Source: JAEUHM01 sp964538625
Lineage (GTDB): Bacteria; Verrucomicrobiota; Verrucomicrobiia; Verrucomicrobiales; Verrucomicrobiaceae
DNA length: 64,000 bases
NCBI GenBank assembly: GCA_964538625.1
Contig: CAZIGH010000001.1
Location: 124,001 to 188,000 of the forward strand
Direction: 5' to 3'
The translations under genes were made by a program, and so were the position numbers. The notes beneath the pieces are model-generated. The model was not told where the DNA came from, ran no database searches, and saw nothing but the letters and a program-made list of their open reading frames with translations. Shown piece after piece: positions 9,577-18,084 of this stretch. How positions within the stretch are numbered: position 1 is the stretch's first letter; the number at the start of each line of letters is the position of its first letter.

Positions 9577-10800
9577 ATGAAAAACCCGCGCCTTCTTTTC
9601 CGCGCTGTGTGCGCCGCGCCTTTCCTCGCCATGGGCGTCACTGGCTGCCAGCACCCGCACCAGCAGCACGGTGAGCTGCCCCAGGACTCGCAGGGCAGGT
9701 CGGAGATCCGGCGTGCTTTGTCTTCCGAGGAGGGGGTAACGCTTTTTGAGCCATCGGCGGAGTTCAATGTGCCTGTGGGGAATGTTTCGTTGAATGATAC
9801 GGCGCGGCTGTTTGCGGGGCTGCCGCCGGTGGGCAGTGATGTCTTCGGCAGCTTGCGCGGCAGTGCGACGTGGGCGCAACACCAGCAGAAGATGGACGGG
9901 CTGTGGTCCACGTTTGAGGCGCGTCATGCGGGTCCGGTGCGGGCGTGGGCTCAGGCGGAGATACCGGACCTTCAGCGGGCGAACGGTTTGTTCTACCCTT
10001 TCAGCGGACCGGACTTCGTCTTTGCTCACACGTTTTTTCCGCGGGCGGACATGATGATTCTCTGTGGGCTGGAGCCGTGTGAGCCGCTTCCTCCTCTGAA
10101 CCAGTTGACGCCGGAGGAACTGGCGAACGGGCTAGATGGCCTCATCACTTCCGTCAGCTCGGTGATGCAGTTCAGCTTCTTTATTACCAAGGACATGCGG
10201 CGCGACTTGGTGAGCACCCGATTCCGAGGGGTGATCCCTCTCATCCTTTGCTTCATGGCGCGGACGGGGCACCAGATTGAGTCGATCGACCTTGTGCAGC
10301 TGGATGCGGCGGGGAATCCCATCCTGGTGCAGGGAGCGCAGTCGCCGGGTGTGATGATCCGTGCGTATGGCCCAGATGGGTCCATGCGCCGGGTGTTCTA
10401 CTTTCGGCAGGATCTTGCAGACCAGAGTCTGAAACCGGGCGGCTCCTTTCTTCAGTTTGTCTCGTCGATGGGGAATCCGCCGGCGTTGGTGAAGAGTGCC
10501 TCTTACCTGATGCATGAGAGTTACTTTTCCACGATTCGGAACTACCTGACGACGCAGTGCCGAGGCATCGTGCAGGACCCTTCTGGCGTGCCCTACGCGG
10601 ACCTTCTCTCTGCCGGGCTGGACATTCGGCTTTACGGCAGCTACTCAGGCACGCTGGACATTTTCAGCAACCGTCACCAGCCGGACCTCATTCAGGCCTA
10701 TCGCGAAGGGCGGCATAATGCACAGCCGATTCCGTTTGGCATTGGTTACATGTATTCTCCGGAGCGCACTTCACTCATGGTGGCGCGGCGCACTCGGTGA
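9577..10800 (+). CDS. Hypothetical lipoprotein
   Basis: The start at 9577 is chosen because it gives a lipoprotein signal peptide with lipobox VTGC near residue 23 (407 residues in total); the frame is open further upstream to 9409 but that part has no signal character. No enzyme motif was recognised. The sequence is globular, with stretches such as NGLFYPFSGPDFVFAHTFFP and RVFYFRQDLAD, and is not repetitive. It is probably anchored in a membrane by N-terminal lipidation. The next gene begins 33 bp downstream, so cotranscription with the YdjM-like gene is possible. Confidence 0.75.
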   Translation: MKNPRLLFRAVCAAPFLAMGVTGCQHPHQQHGELPQDSQGRSEIRRALSSEEGVTLFEPSAEFNVPVGNVSLNDTARLFAGLPPVGSDVFGSLRGSATWAQHQQKMDGLWSTFEARHAGPVRAWAQAEIPDLQRANGLFYPFSGPDFVFAHTFFPRADMMILCGLEPCEPLPPLNQLTPEELANGLDGLITSVSSVMQFSFFITKDMRRDLVSTRFRGVIPLILCFMARTGHQIESIDLVQLDAAGNPILVQGAQSPGVMIRAYGPDGSMRRVFYFRQDLADQSLKPGGSFLQFVSSMGNPPALVKSASYLMHESYFSTIRNYLTTQCRGIVQDPSGVPYADLLSAGLDIRLYGSYSGTLDIFSNRHQPDLIQAYREGRHNAQPIPFGIGYMYSPERTSLMVARRTR

Positions 10801-10833
10801 GGTGCCAGGTCTTTGGACTCATCGACCAGCGTC

Positions 10834-11877
10834 ATGGATCCTCTCACTCACACCGCATTTGGCGCTGTTTGCGCGCTCGCCGTTTCTGGCAAGCGGGCGC
10901 GTTTCTCGCATGCAGCGCTAGCTGGAGTGGCGGGTGGCTTGCTGCCGGATGCGGACATTTTTCTCACGTCGTCCACGGACCCGCTGTTTAACATTGAGTT
11001 TCACCGCCACTTTTCTCACAGTCTCTTGTTGGCTCCCTTGGTTGGGGCACTGGCGGCAGGCATCGCATGGGTGCTGTTGGTGTCTTTCCGCAGCCGGCCT
11101 TCTTTTGCCGCTCTGCTGCTGCCCACCACGGTGGCGGTGACGGGGCATATTTTTTGTGATTTATGGACCAGCTACGGCACGCGCGTGGGCTGGCCGTTCT
11201 CGGATGCACGTGCAGCTTTGCACTGGATTTCCGTGGTGGACCCTGTCTTTAGCCTGCCGCTGCTGGCGCTGGCCATCACAGCGCTGGTGAAGCGCTCACG
11301 GCGCGTGGTGATGCTGAGCCTGCTGTGGGTGACGCTTTACCTGTCACTGTGCATTCTGCAAAAGAGGCGTGCCGAAGGGGTGATGGAAGACTGGCTTGCG
11401 CGGCAGGGCGGTGCCAGGGACGAGTGGCGCACGGTGGTGAAGCCTTCGTTTGCCAACATCGTGGTCTGGCGGGCGCTGGCGGCGCGAAATGGTGTGCTGC
11501 ATGTCTATGCCATCCGCTGCGGAGCGGGTGAGCCTCTCATCCTGCCAGGGCGTACCACAGCCATGTTTCACGACGCGGAAGAGGCTTCCAAGTATTTTCG
11601 GCTTCCGGCAGACAGTGGGCAGGCACGTGACATCCTACGATTTTACCACTTCTCGGATGGCTGGGTGGGGGTGCATCCTGGGGATCCGATGCTGCTGGCG
11701 GACCTTCGCTACGCCGCACTGCCGAACGAAGTGGCACCCATGTGGGGCATCCGTCTCAAGCCAGACACTCCGGCCGCTACCATCGACTGGGTGAGCCGCG
11801 CCAGCCTTGAGAACCGGCCCTGGCATGAACTGTGGCAGATGATCGCAGGTGAGGATTTGGACACGCCAGCGCGATGA
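10834..11877 (+). CDS. Membrane-bound metal-dependent hydrolase, YdjM/DUF457 family
   Basis: The start at 10834 gives MDPLTHTAFGAV, the usual N-terminus of this family. Conserved features are the HTAFG segment, LPDAD at about residue 37-41 and HRHFSHS around 57-63, which carry the His/Asp metal ligands. Several hydrophobic segments follow between residues 65 and 175. The C-terminal 150 residues are soluble. The family is annotated as inner-membrane hydrolases, and the physiological substrate is unknown. The stop overlaps the next start by 4 bp. Confidence 0.8.
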   Translation: MDPLTHTAFGAVCALAVSGKRARFSHAALAGVAGGLLPDADIFLTSSTDPLFNIEFHRHFSHSLLLAPLVGALAAGIAWVLLVSFRSRPSFAALLLPTTVAVTGHIFCDLWTSYGTRVGWPFSDARAALHWISVVDPVFSLPLLALAITALVKRSRRVVMLSLLWVTLYLSLCILQKRRAEGVMEDWLARQGGARDEWRTVVKPSFANIVVWRALAARNGVLHVYAIRCGAGEPLILPGRTTAMFHDAEEASKYFRLPADSGQARDILRFYHFSDGWVGVHPGDPMLLADLRYAALPNEVAPMWGIRLKPDTPAATIDWVSRASLENRPWHELWQMIAGEDLDTPAR

Positions 11878-12404
11878 AGAAGATTTTCGTCCTGAGCTGC
11901 ATCGTTTTCTCCCTGCTTTTGGGTGTTTACTGGCTCACGGGTTCTTTTGAATACGAGGTGCCAAGCGTGTCTGCCGAAGTTTCATCTGGGGCGTCAAATG
12001 AGGTTTCCAGGGAAGTGCCACTGACGCGGACGTTGGCGGGCGAAGGTACGCCTCTGGCTGCGGAGCTTCATCGTCCTGAGCGGAGCGTGCAGGAGGATGT
12101 GGATACGCTTCGGCAGATCGTCGCTCAGTACTTCGAGGCTCTGCAACGAAGGACTGGACCGCCGATTGGCAATGACACGGACTTGGCGCGGGTCTTGCAG
12201 GGAAGGAATCCGTTGCGACTCGTCGTTGTGCCAGCGTCTCACCCTATGTTTGCGGCGGACGGGAGGATGATCGACCGCTTCGGCACGCCCTACCACATCC
12301 ACGCGCGGAGCAGCACCGCTATCGACATCCGCTCCGCCGGACCAGACAGGAAGCTTTTCACTGCGGATGATGCCGTTTCACGGGGTTGGCTGGGGCCGCC
12401 GTGA
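11874..12404 (+). CDS. Small exported protein of unknown function
   Basis: The gene starts inside the stop of the hydrolase gene (ATGA overlap), indicating translational coupling. The 176-residue product has an N-terminal signal or anchor (residues 1-25). Its C-terminus has the segments FGTPYHIHARS and SAGPDRKLFTADD, which resemble the calcium-loop end of type II secretion pseudopilins (the 'DPWGxPY...GPDxxxxTxDD' pattern). There is no pseudopilin-type cleavage motif. A role beside the membrane hydrolase is plausible but untested. Confidence 0.7.
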   Translation: MKKIFVLSCIVFSLLLGVYWLTGSFEYEVPSVSAEVSSGASNEVSREVPLTRTLAGEGTPLAAELHRPERSVQEDVDTLRQIVAQYFEALQRRTGPPIGNDTDLARVLQGRNPLRLVVVPASHPMFAADGRMIDRFGTPYHIHARSSTAIDIRSAGPDRKLFTADDAVSRGWLGPP

Positions 12405-12413
12405 GTCGAGGGA

Positions 12414-12977
12414 TCAGGGTTTTCTGCGGCTCAAGGCTGCTCCGTTTCCCCAAGCCAGGGAAATGCGGTCAAGCCGTCTGGAGAGGCGTGTTTCGGTGGG
12501 CCCTTTCTGTTCAGGAATCTCGAAGACGAGATCACCTTTTGGCGTGACGCTCCAAGTCCAGCCGCCCCACCCGGGAACGTTTCCGGGGCGAGTCAGCACC
12601 ACCGTGCCTCCGGCCTTCAACTCCACGGTCCAGCGGTCAAGCAGGCCGGCTGTGCCATCCCAGATGGTATCCACCAGCGCCGCTTTGACTTGGTCTGCGG
12701 TGAAGGTCTGTTCTGGATCCATGGCCAGTTCTTCTTTCACACGCTCCTGCTCTTCGGCGATGCGCGTTGCGGCGGCAAGATTGCCTTTCTTAGTCTCTGC
12801 CTGTTTGAGAGCTTCGAGTTGCTTGAGGTAAGTCTCATCGACGGGCTTGAGCACACGCTGTCTAGCTGCGAGCCACTTGGATTTCAGGTCGTCCAGCGGA
12901 TCTGTTTTGGACTGGCCCAGAGTCAGCGGGGCCACGGCAACACATGCGAACACCAACAGGCAAAGCTCCGGCTTCAT
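12414..12977 (-). CDS. Secreted hypothetical protein with coiled coil
   Basis: The 187-residue protein has a Sec signal peptide ending near LTLGQ. Residues about 25-95 are a charged helical or coiled-coil region (KQLEALKQAETKKGNLAAA...), a pattern frequent in verrucomicrobial exported proteins. The rest looks like a small beta domain with DRWTVELKAGGT and GWTWSVTPKGDL. It converges with the preceding gene, with 9 bp between stops. Function is unknown. Confidence 0.75.
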   Translation of the reverse strand: MKPELCLLVFACVAVAPLTLGQSKTDPLDDLKSKWLAARQRVLKPVDETYLKQLEALKQAETKKGNLAAATRIAEEQERVKEELAMDPEQTFTADQVKAALVDTIWDGTAGLLDRWTVELKAGGTVVLTRPGNVPGWGGWTWSVTPKGDLVFEIPEQKGPTETRLSRRLDRISLAWGNGAALSRRKP

Positions 12978-13065
12978 GGGCGGAGAGTAGTCCCAACGCC
13001 CGTGTGTGGCAAGAGTTCAGCTTCAGAATTAACAGAGAATCTTAGTCGTCACCTTTGCATTCGCC

Positions 13066-14949
13066 TCACTTCGATGGTCGAAGATCGGGAGTCTCGCACT
13101 GGGACTTGAGCTTCTGCAACGCTTCATCCACCCGCTCTACCGTAGCATCCTTGGCAGCCAGCGCCTCACCGAAGCGCACGACCACCGGGTAGCGGAGCTT
13201 TTTGGGCCATTTTTTGAACACGGTGCCGCCTTCATAGGAGAAGATACTGCCCCAAAGGCCATCCAGGTAAACGGGCACTGCCGGGCAGCCGGACTGGCGA
13301 AGCATCAGCTCGAAGCCCTTTTGCAGCGGGTTCATGACACCGGTGCGGGTGATCTCTCCCTCGGGGAAAAGGCAAACGACTTCGCCGGACTTGAGGGCTT
13401 CTGAAACGGTGCGGATAGCATCCTTGGCCCGTGTAGGTGAGATGGGGACGGTGCCGAAGAGTCTGAGGAATCCGTTCATCCACCACACGCGGTACAAGAC
13501 ATCCCACATAACGAACCGCACGGGTCTCTCACAGGCAGCGGCGACCACTAGAGCATCGACGTAGCTTACGTGATTTGGCAGCAGAAGTACGCCGCCCTCT
13601 GCTGGCACGTTCAGAGGCTGGACGGAACGGATGCGGTAGATGGCCCGCACGATGGCTAGGCAGATGAAACGAACCATGTCCTTGGGCACGATGCGGGAGA
13701 TGTAAACCGCTGCGCCAAGGGAGATGAAGCCGATGATGCCCAGCTGCGCACTGGAGGAGATGCCGAGTTTAAGCATGATCCAGACGAGCACATTGCCCCC
13801 CACGCCGCCGATGAGGCAGTCCAGCAAGTTCCCGGCGGAGAGGATGCGGGCGCGTTCATCGGGAGGTGCGCGATCCTGCACAAACGCGGACAATGGCACC
13901 AGAAAAATGCCACCGCTCACTCCCACCACTGCGAGCGCTGCATAGAGGCCACTGCTTCCCAGCGGGAGCAGCCAGCCGGCGAGCAGGCCCGCCGCAATGC
14001 CCAGGCCGGCCCAGGGCACGACGCCGAGCTCGATTTTTCGGCGACAGACCAGTCCGCCGATGGCGCCCCCGAGCATGACGCCCACGCCCACGATGGCAGA
14101 CATGAAGGAGACCTCGAAGGTGGCCTTTCCATCGTCACCGGGGTATAGCTCCTTACCGAGGCCCACCATGATGGTCCCTACCGAGTAGCTCATAAACCAG
14201 AAGAACACCATCCCGCTTACTGCCAGGCCTACGGAGCGGATGCGGAAGGCGGCCCCGAGCTGCGTCAGATGCGCATACCAGAGGGAGTGTGAGTAGCTCA
14301 CCTGGGGCTGGTTCGGCGTTCGGCGGACGGTCAGGGAGAGCGCCACCTGCATCAGCGAAAGCAGAGCGCAACCATATACCGGGTAAAGGGCCGCATCCCA
14401 CGCATCAAATCCGCGATCACGCAGATGCTTGTAAATCCAGCCCCCGGTGGCGATTCCGGCTAGAATGCCGAACATCATCGTCATTTGCAGCAAGCCGTTC
14501 ACCCGTCCCAGGCGTTGGGGACCTACCAGTTCCTTGATGATGCCGGTTCGGGCTGGACTGAAGATGGCAGACTGCACTGCCACGCAGCAAAACAAAGCCA
14601 GGCACCACCATAGGCTGGCTTCGCCCAGACGGCTGCGAAGGGCGAAAATGAACCCGGCGAAACACAGAAGCTGCACCACCTGCATGGTGATGATGACTCG
14701 GTTCTTGGAGAAGCGGTCAGACAGATAACCTGCTACCGGAGCCAGCAGGATGTACGGCGCTGAAAACACAATGGCCAGATAGACCTGCATCTCCCTGCCT
14801 ATGGCACTCTCCGCCGCCACGCCGAGTGCAAGACCGATGATGAGAAGTTTGATCAAGTTATCGCCGAACGCATTGAGCGTCTGCACCAGCAGCACAGCCG
14901 CCACCGACCATTGGGAGGGTCTCTGCCCGTTTACTGTTCCGTCCGTCAT
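13066..14949 (-). CDS. Lysophospholipid transporter-acyltransferase fusion (LplT-PlsC type)
   Basis: The 627-residue protein combines two parts. Residues about 15-410 form a 12-helix MFS transporter similar to LplT, which flips lysophospholipids inward. Residues about 435-620 form a PlsC-type acyltransferase with the catalytic NHVSYVD (HX4D) box and the FPEGEITRTG substrate box. Re-acylation of incoming lysophospholipids is the expected job. The Aas-type acyl-ACP synthetase found in E. coli and in longer fusions is absent, so the acyl donor must come from elsewhere, perhaps acyl-ACP. It is a single-gene unit on the minus strand. Confidence 0.9.
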   Translation of the reverse strand: MTDGTVNGQRPSQWSVAAVLLVQTLNAFGDNLIKLLIIGLALGVAAESAIGREMQVYLAIVFSAPYILLAPVAGYLSDRFSKNRVIITMQVVQLLCFAGFIFALRSRLGEASLWWCLALFCCVAVQSAIFSPARTGIIKELVGPQRLGRVNGLLQMTMMFGILAGIATGGWIYKHLRDRGFDAWDAALYPVYGCALLSLMQVALSLTVRRTPNQPQVSYSHSLWYAHLTQLGAAFRIRSVGLAVSGMVFFWFMSYSVGTIMVGLGKELYPGDDGKATFEVSFMSAIVGVGVMLGGAIGGLVCRRKIELGVVPWAGLGIAAGLLAGWLLPLGSSGLYAALAVVGVSGGIFLVPLSAFVQDRAPPDERARILSAGNLLDCLIGGVGGNVLVWIMLKLGISSSAQLGIIGFISLGAAVYISRIVPKDMVRFICLAIVRAIYRIRSVQPLNVPAEGGVLLLPNHVSYVDALVVAAACERPVRFVMWDVLYRVWWMNGFLRLFGTVPISPTRAKDAIRTVSEALKSGEVVCLFPEGEITRTGVMNPLQKGFELMLRQSGCPAVPVYLDGLWGSIFSYEGGTVFKKWPKKLRYPVVVRFGEALAAKDATVERVDEALQKLKSQCETPDLRPSK

Positions 14950-15074
14950 TGCAGAAGGCTATACGCCTGCTGCCAGACATCCAGCACCTTTGCCAGAAAG
15001 CGCTGAAAAGCTACCGTGACGGGCCTGTCTTTTGGGTCTGGTGATCCGCGCCGCTCTCCTCTACATTCCCGCGC

Positions 15075-17282
15075 ATGGAGATGCCTAGGGCAAGACCCGT
15101 CTTGATAAAAGCAAAACAAAGCGCGCTGAGCTTTGGGCTGCTGTGCCTCGCAGCATCACTGCTGGCCCCACCTCCTGCACAGGCAAATGAGAGCAATGAG
15201 ACACTTCGGCAGTGTTCCGACATTCGGCGCCTTCAGCCTGTCGAGGCAGACCAAAGCCGCCCGGTCCTCCTCAACGGAGTGGTAACCATGGTCCCACGTG
15301 CGCCCTACACGGGGATCGTCATCCAGGATGCCACTGCAGGCATGTGGGTGGATGTGGAGAAGGCTCGCCAGAAGGGCCTCTGGTCCGAAGACTGCGAGAA
15401 AGTAATGAGGAACCTGAAGGTAGGCGATGAGCTGCTAGTGGAAGGGGTGACTGAACGCGGTGGCTTTGCCCCGGTCGTGCTGCCATCCAAACTATCCGTT
15501 CAGTCTTCCTCAGTCCCGCTTCCCGAGGCCATCAGTGTCACCGTCCCGGATGTGCTCACCGGCAGGCACGACGTGCGTCGAGTGCGGCTCGAAGGAGTGG
15601 TCCAGGAGACGGGTGCAGCCGGTCATGAATCTGGCGATACACTTACGCTCAAGCTGGTGAACACCGGTGGAGCGCTCCTCGTGCGGGCACCCAAGGCCGC
15701 ACTCCCTGCCGAAAGTGAACTCCTTGATGCCAAACTGTCCGTCACGGGAACGATCATCTCCCAGCACAACAGCCGTGCAGAAATCGACGGTGCTGTTCTC
15801 GTCACCGCATTGAAAACGGACATTGTCATCTTGGCTAGGGCCAAACCGCCGGATCAAGCCCCGCTGCTCAAGCTTGCCTCATTGCGCCCTTATGAGTTTG
15901 AGGGTTCCACACCTTCACGCCGCAGAATCATCGGCACGGCCACCCTTTGGCAACCGGGACGCAGACTCATGCTTCAGGAGGGAGAAGCGGCTGTGGAAGT
16001 GACTACCTCGGACACAAGGTATATCCCTCTGGGCAGTTTAGTGGAGGCATCAGGCTTCGTCAGTCCACCCCGTCCTATTTGCCGTCTGGAAAACGCAGTC
16101 ATCCGCGTGCTGGGAGAGAGCGTCCCTCCCCAGCCCGCCGAAATCACCCCCTCCGAGCTGCTGGATGCAAGCCAGCGGAAACACACGAACAACTGGCAGC
16201 GAAGCGTGTTTGACTTTCACTTCCGCCTGGTGCGCGTCACCGGCACACTTGTCGAGACCTACGGCGACGCTTTCCAATCATCGAGGAACCTTCTCCTTCG
16301 ATCCGAAGGTCTCTTGATACCTGTCCGTTGGGAAAACGCTCCTTCAGACTTTGGTGAAGCATGGCGGCCTGGAAGTGCCTTGGCCGTCACCGGAGTGGTC
16401 TGTATCGAACCCCGAGGGCACAGTCTCGTCACTTATGAGCCAGTGGGCAATGGTGACGTATCACTTCTCCTTCGAGGTGCCACAGATGTGGAGCTGCTGG
16501 CCGCTGCCTCATGGTGGACGCGCAGCCGACTCATGAATGCCGTCTGGTCCGTACTGGCTCTGGCGGCGCTCATTTTCTTTGTGGCAGTGAGCTTGGCCCG
16601 CCGCGTTCGCAAGCAGGCACAGGAGATCGCTCTCCGGATCGCGGGACAAAAGGAGGCCCAGATCCGGTTTGACGCCACCCTGGCAGAACGCAACCGCCTA
16701 GGGGCTGATATGCACGACGGACTTCAGCAGTTCCTGGCCGGCATATCGATGCAAATGGAGACGGCACAGGGCATGATGGAGCAGGGGAGAGATGCTGCAC
16801 CCGCGCTTCAGAACGCGAAAAAGCTGTTACTTAAACTGCGCGAAGAGTTTCGGGACTGTCTGAACGCCCTGCGGGGCACCAGTGCCGAGATGGCCATGCC
16901 AGAAGTTCTCAAGCGTACGGCGGAGATCATTCGCTCCTGCTATGACCTCAACGTCCGTGTGACAGTGGAGGGTACACCCGTGAAACTTCCGGGCAACCAC
17001 GCCTCCAACTTGATGCTCGTCATTCAAGAAGCTGCCAACAACGCTGTGCGCCACGGCAAAGCTGCGAACATCCAGCTTGGCTGCCGGTTTACGGATGGGT
17101 GCGTCACCCTCCGTGTCACAGATGACGGCGTGGGTTTTGATGCCTCCAGCTCTGAAGCGGACACTCAACACTACGGGCTTGCCAATATGCGGGACCGCAT
17201 CGAGCGCCTGGGCGGTAGTTTCCTCGTGGAGAGTTCCCCAGGGCAAGGCACCTGCATCCAGCTACGATTGCCCTTGCGCTGA
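15075..17282 (+). CDS. Sensor histidine kinase, NarL/HisKA_3 type, with large periplasmic OB-like sensor region
   Basis: The 735-residue protein has an N-terminal signal or anchor (about 15-38). The periplasmic region of about 440 residues contains several repeats of an OB-fold-like pattern (VLLNGVVT...GIVIQDATAGMWVDV, VRLEGVVQ, LMLQEGEAAVEV, VRVTGTLV). One membrane helix lies at about 485-505. The cytoplasmic part has a HisKA_3 dimerisation domain with phospho-acceptor H547 in ADMHDGLQQ, and a HATPase_c domain with the NNAVRHG N-box, DDGVGF and GLANM motifs. The response regulator gene follows 60 bp downstream. The ligand is unknown; a sugar-related signal is suggested only by downstream genes. 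Confidence 0.9.
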   Translation: MEMPRARPVLIKAKQSALSFGLLCLAASLLAPPPAQANESNETLRQCSDIRRLQPVEADQSRPVLLNGVVTMVPRAPYTGIVIQDATAGMWVDVEKARQKGLWSEDCEKVMRNLKVGDELLVEGVTERGGFAPVVLPSKLSVQSSSVPLPEAISVTVPDVLTGRHDVRRVRLEGVVQETGAAGHESGDTLTLKLVNTGGALLVRAPKAALPAESELLDAKLSVTGTIISQHNSRAEIDGAVLVTALKTDIVILARAKPPDQAPLLKLASLRPYEFEGSTPSRRRIIGTATLWQPGRRLMLQEGEAAVEVTTSDTRYIPLGSLVEASGFVSPPRPICRLENAVIRVLGESVPPQPAEITPSELLDASQRKHTNNWQRSVFDFHFRLVRVTGTLVETYGDAFQSSRNLLLRSEGLLIPVRWENAPSDFGEAWRPGSALAVTGVVCIEPRGHSLVTYEPVGNGDVSLLLRGATDVELLAAASWWTRSRLMNAVWSVLALAALIFFVAVSLARRVRKQAQEIALRIAGQKEAQIRFDATLAERNRLGADMHDGLQQFLAGISMQMETAQGMMEQGRDAAPALQNAKKLLLKLREEFRDCLNALRGTSAEMAMPEVLKRTAEIIRSCYDLNVRVTVEGTPVKLPGNHASNLMLVIQEAANNAVRHGKAANIQLGCRFTDGCVTLRVTDDGVGFDASSSEADTQHYGLANMRDRIERLGGSFLVESSPGQGTCIQLRLPLR

Positions 17283-17291
17283 AGAGCTGCT

Positions 17292-17326
17292 GCACCTCAT
17301 ACTCCGCAGGGCTCCTCATGAGGTGC
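17292..17326. promoter_or_regulatory. 9-bp inverted repeat between kinase and regulator genes
   Basis: GCACCTCAT and ATGAGGTGC form a perfect inverted repeat with a 17-bp spacer, 9 bp after the kinase stop and 16 bp before the regulator start. It could be an mRNA hairpin that tunes kinase/regulator ratio or an operator for autoregulation. No T-tract follows, so it is not a classic terminator. Confidence 0.5.
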
Positions 17327-17342
17327 CGTTTCCCGTTCTCCC

Positions 17343-17978
17343 ATGCCCTCCAGCATCCGCATCCTCCTTGTTGATGACCACCCTGCCGTGAGAGCAGGGG
17401 TGGCCTCCATGCTTGGCATTTATCCAGAGTTCAACATCGTCGGCCAAGCCTCCAACGGGGCAGAAGCTCTCAATCTGCACAACCAGTTGCTTCCTGATCT
17501 CACTCTCATGGATGTGCGTCTGCCGGGCATGGATGGCATCGAGGCACTGACAGCCATCCGGGCAGCCAGTCCAGCGGCTCGTGTCGTCATGCTCAGCTCG
17601 GAGGATTACGAGTCACAAGTCTTTCGAGCCATGGTGGCCGGAGCCTCTGGCTATCTGCTCAAGACCGCGTCCCATGCCCACTTCGCAAAGGAACTGAAGC
17701 ACGCACATCAGCATGGCTGGTGCCAGCCCTACACCCCGGAGTATCGCCATGCTCATAAGCATGATCCCGCACGCCTCACCAGCAGGGAGATCGAGGTACT
17801 CTCCTGCCTCAAACGCGGGCTGTCCAACGCCGACATCGCCCTAGCGCTGGACATCAGCGTGGAGACTGCCATCACGCACGTGAAGTCGCTGCTCGTGAAA
17901 ATGGGCGCAGCCAATCGAACGGAAGCTGTATCACGCGGATACGAAACAGGCATTCTCCGAACCGGAGACGACTCCTGA
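17343..17978 (+). CDS. NarL/LuxR-family response regulator
   Basis: The 211-residue protein has an N-terminal receiver domain with the acidic pair in LVDDHPAV, phospho-acceptor D57 in LTLMDVRLPGMDG, a Ser in MLSSED and Lys in LKTAS. The C-terminal LuxR-type HTH includes LTSREIEVLSCLKRGLSN and ALDISVETAITHVKS. It is the partner of the upstream HisKA_3 kinase and should act as a transcription factor. The adjacent secreted glycosidase gene is a candidate target by position only. Confidence 0.93.
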   Translation: MPSSIRILLVDDHPAVRAGVASMLGIYPEFNIVGQASNGAEALNLHNQLLPDLTLMDVRLPGMDGIEALTAIRAASPAARVVMLSSEDYESQVFRAMVAGASGYLLKTASHAHFAKELKHAHQHGWCQPYTPEYRHAHKHDPARLTSREIEVLSCLKRGLSNADIALALDISVETAITHVKSLLVKMGAANRTEAVSRGYETGILRTGDDS

Positions 17979-17999
17979 GATACCGCTGCGTGTTCTTGG

Positions 18000-18029
18000 G
18001 CCGCCATCCCCAGCCCTGGGGATAGCGGC
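18000..18029 (+). terminator. Strong hairpin after the response regulator, likely terminator-like
   Basis: GCCGC/GCGGC outer and ATCCCC/GGGGAT inner arms pair around a 6-nt loop with one opposed mismatch. It lies 22 bp after the regulator stop and 55 bp before the glycosidase start. There is no T-run, so termination would be weak or factor-dependent. Confidence 0.5.
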
Positions 18030-18084
18030 ACTCGGCGATTTGGCGCAAAACTGACCACGTTATCAACGCCACCCCTCGCCAACC

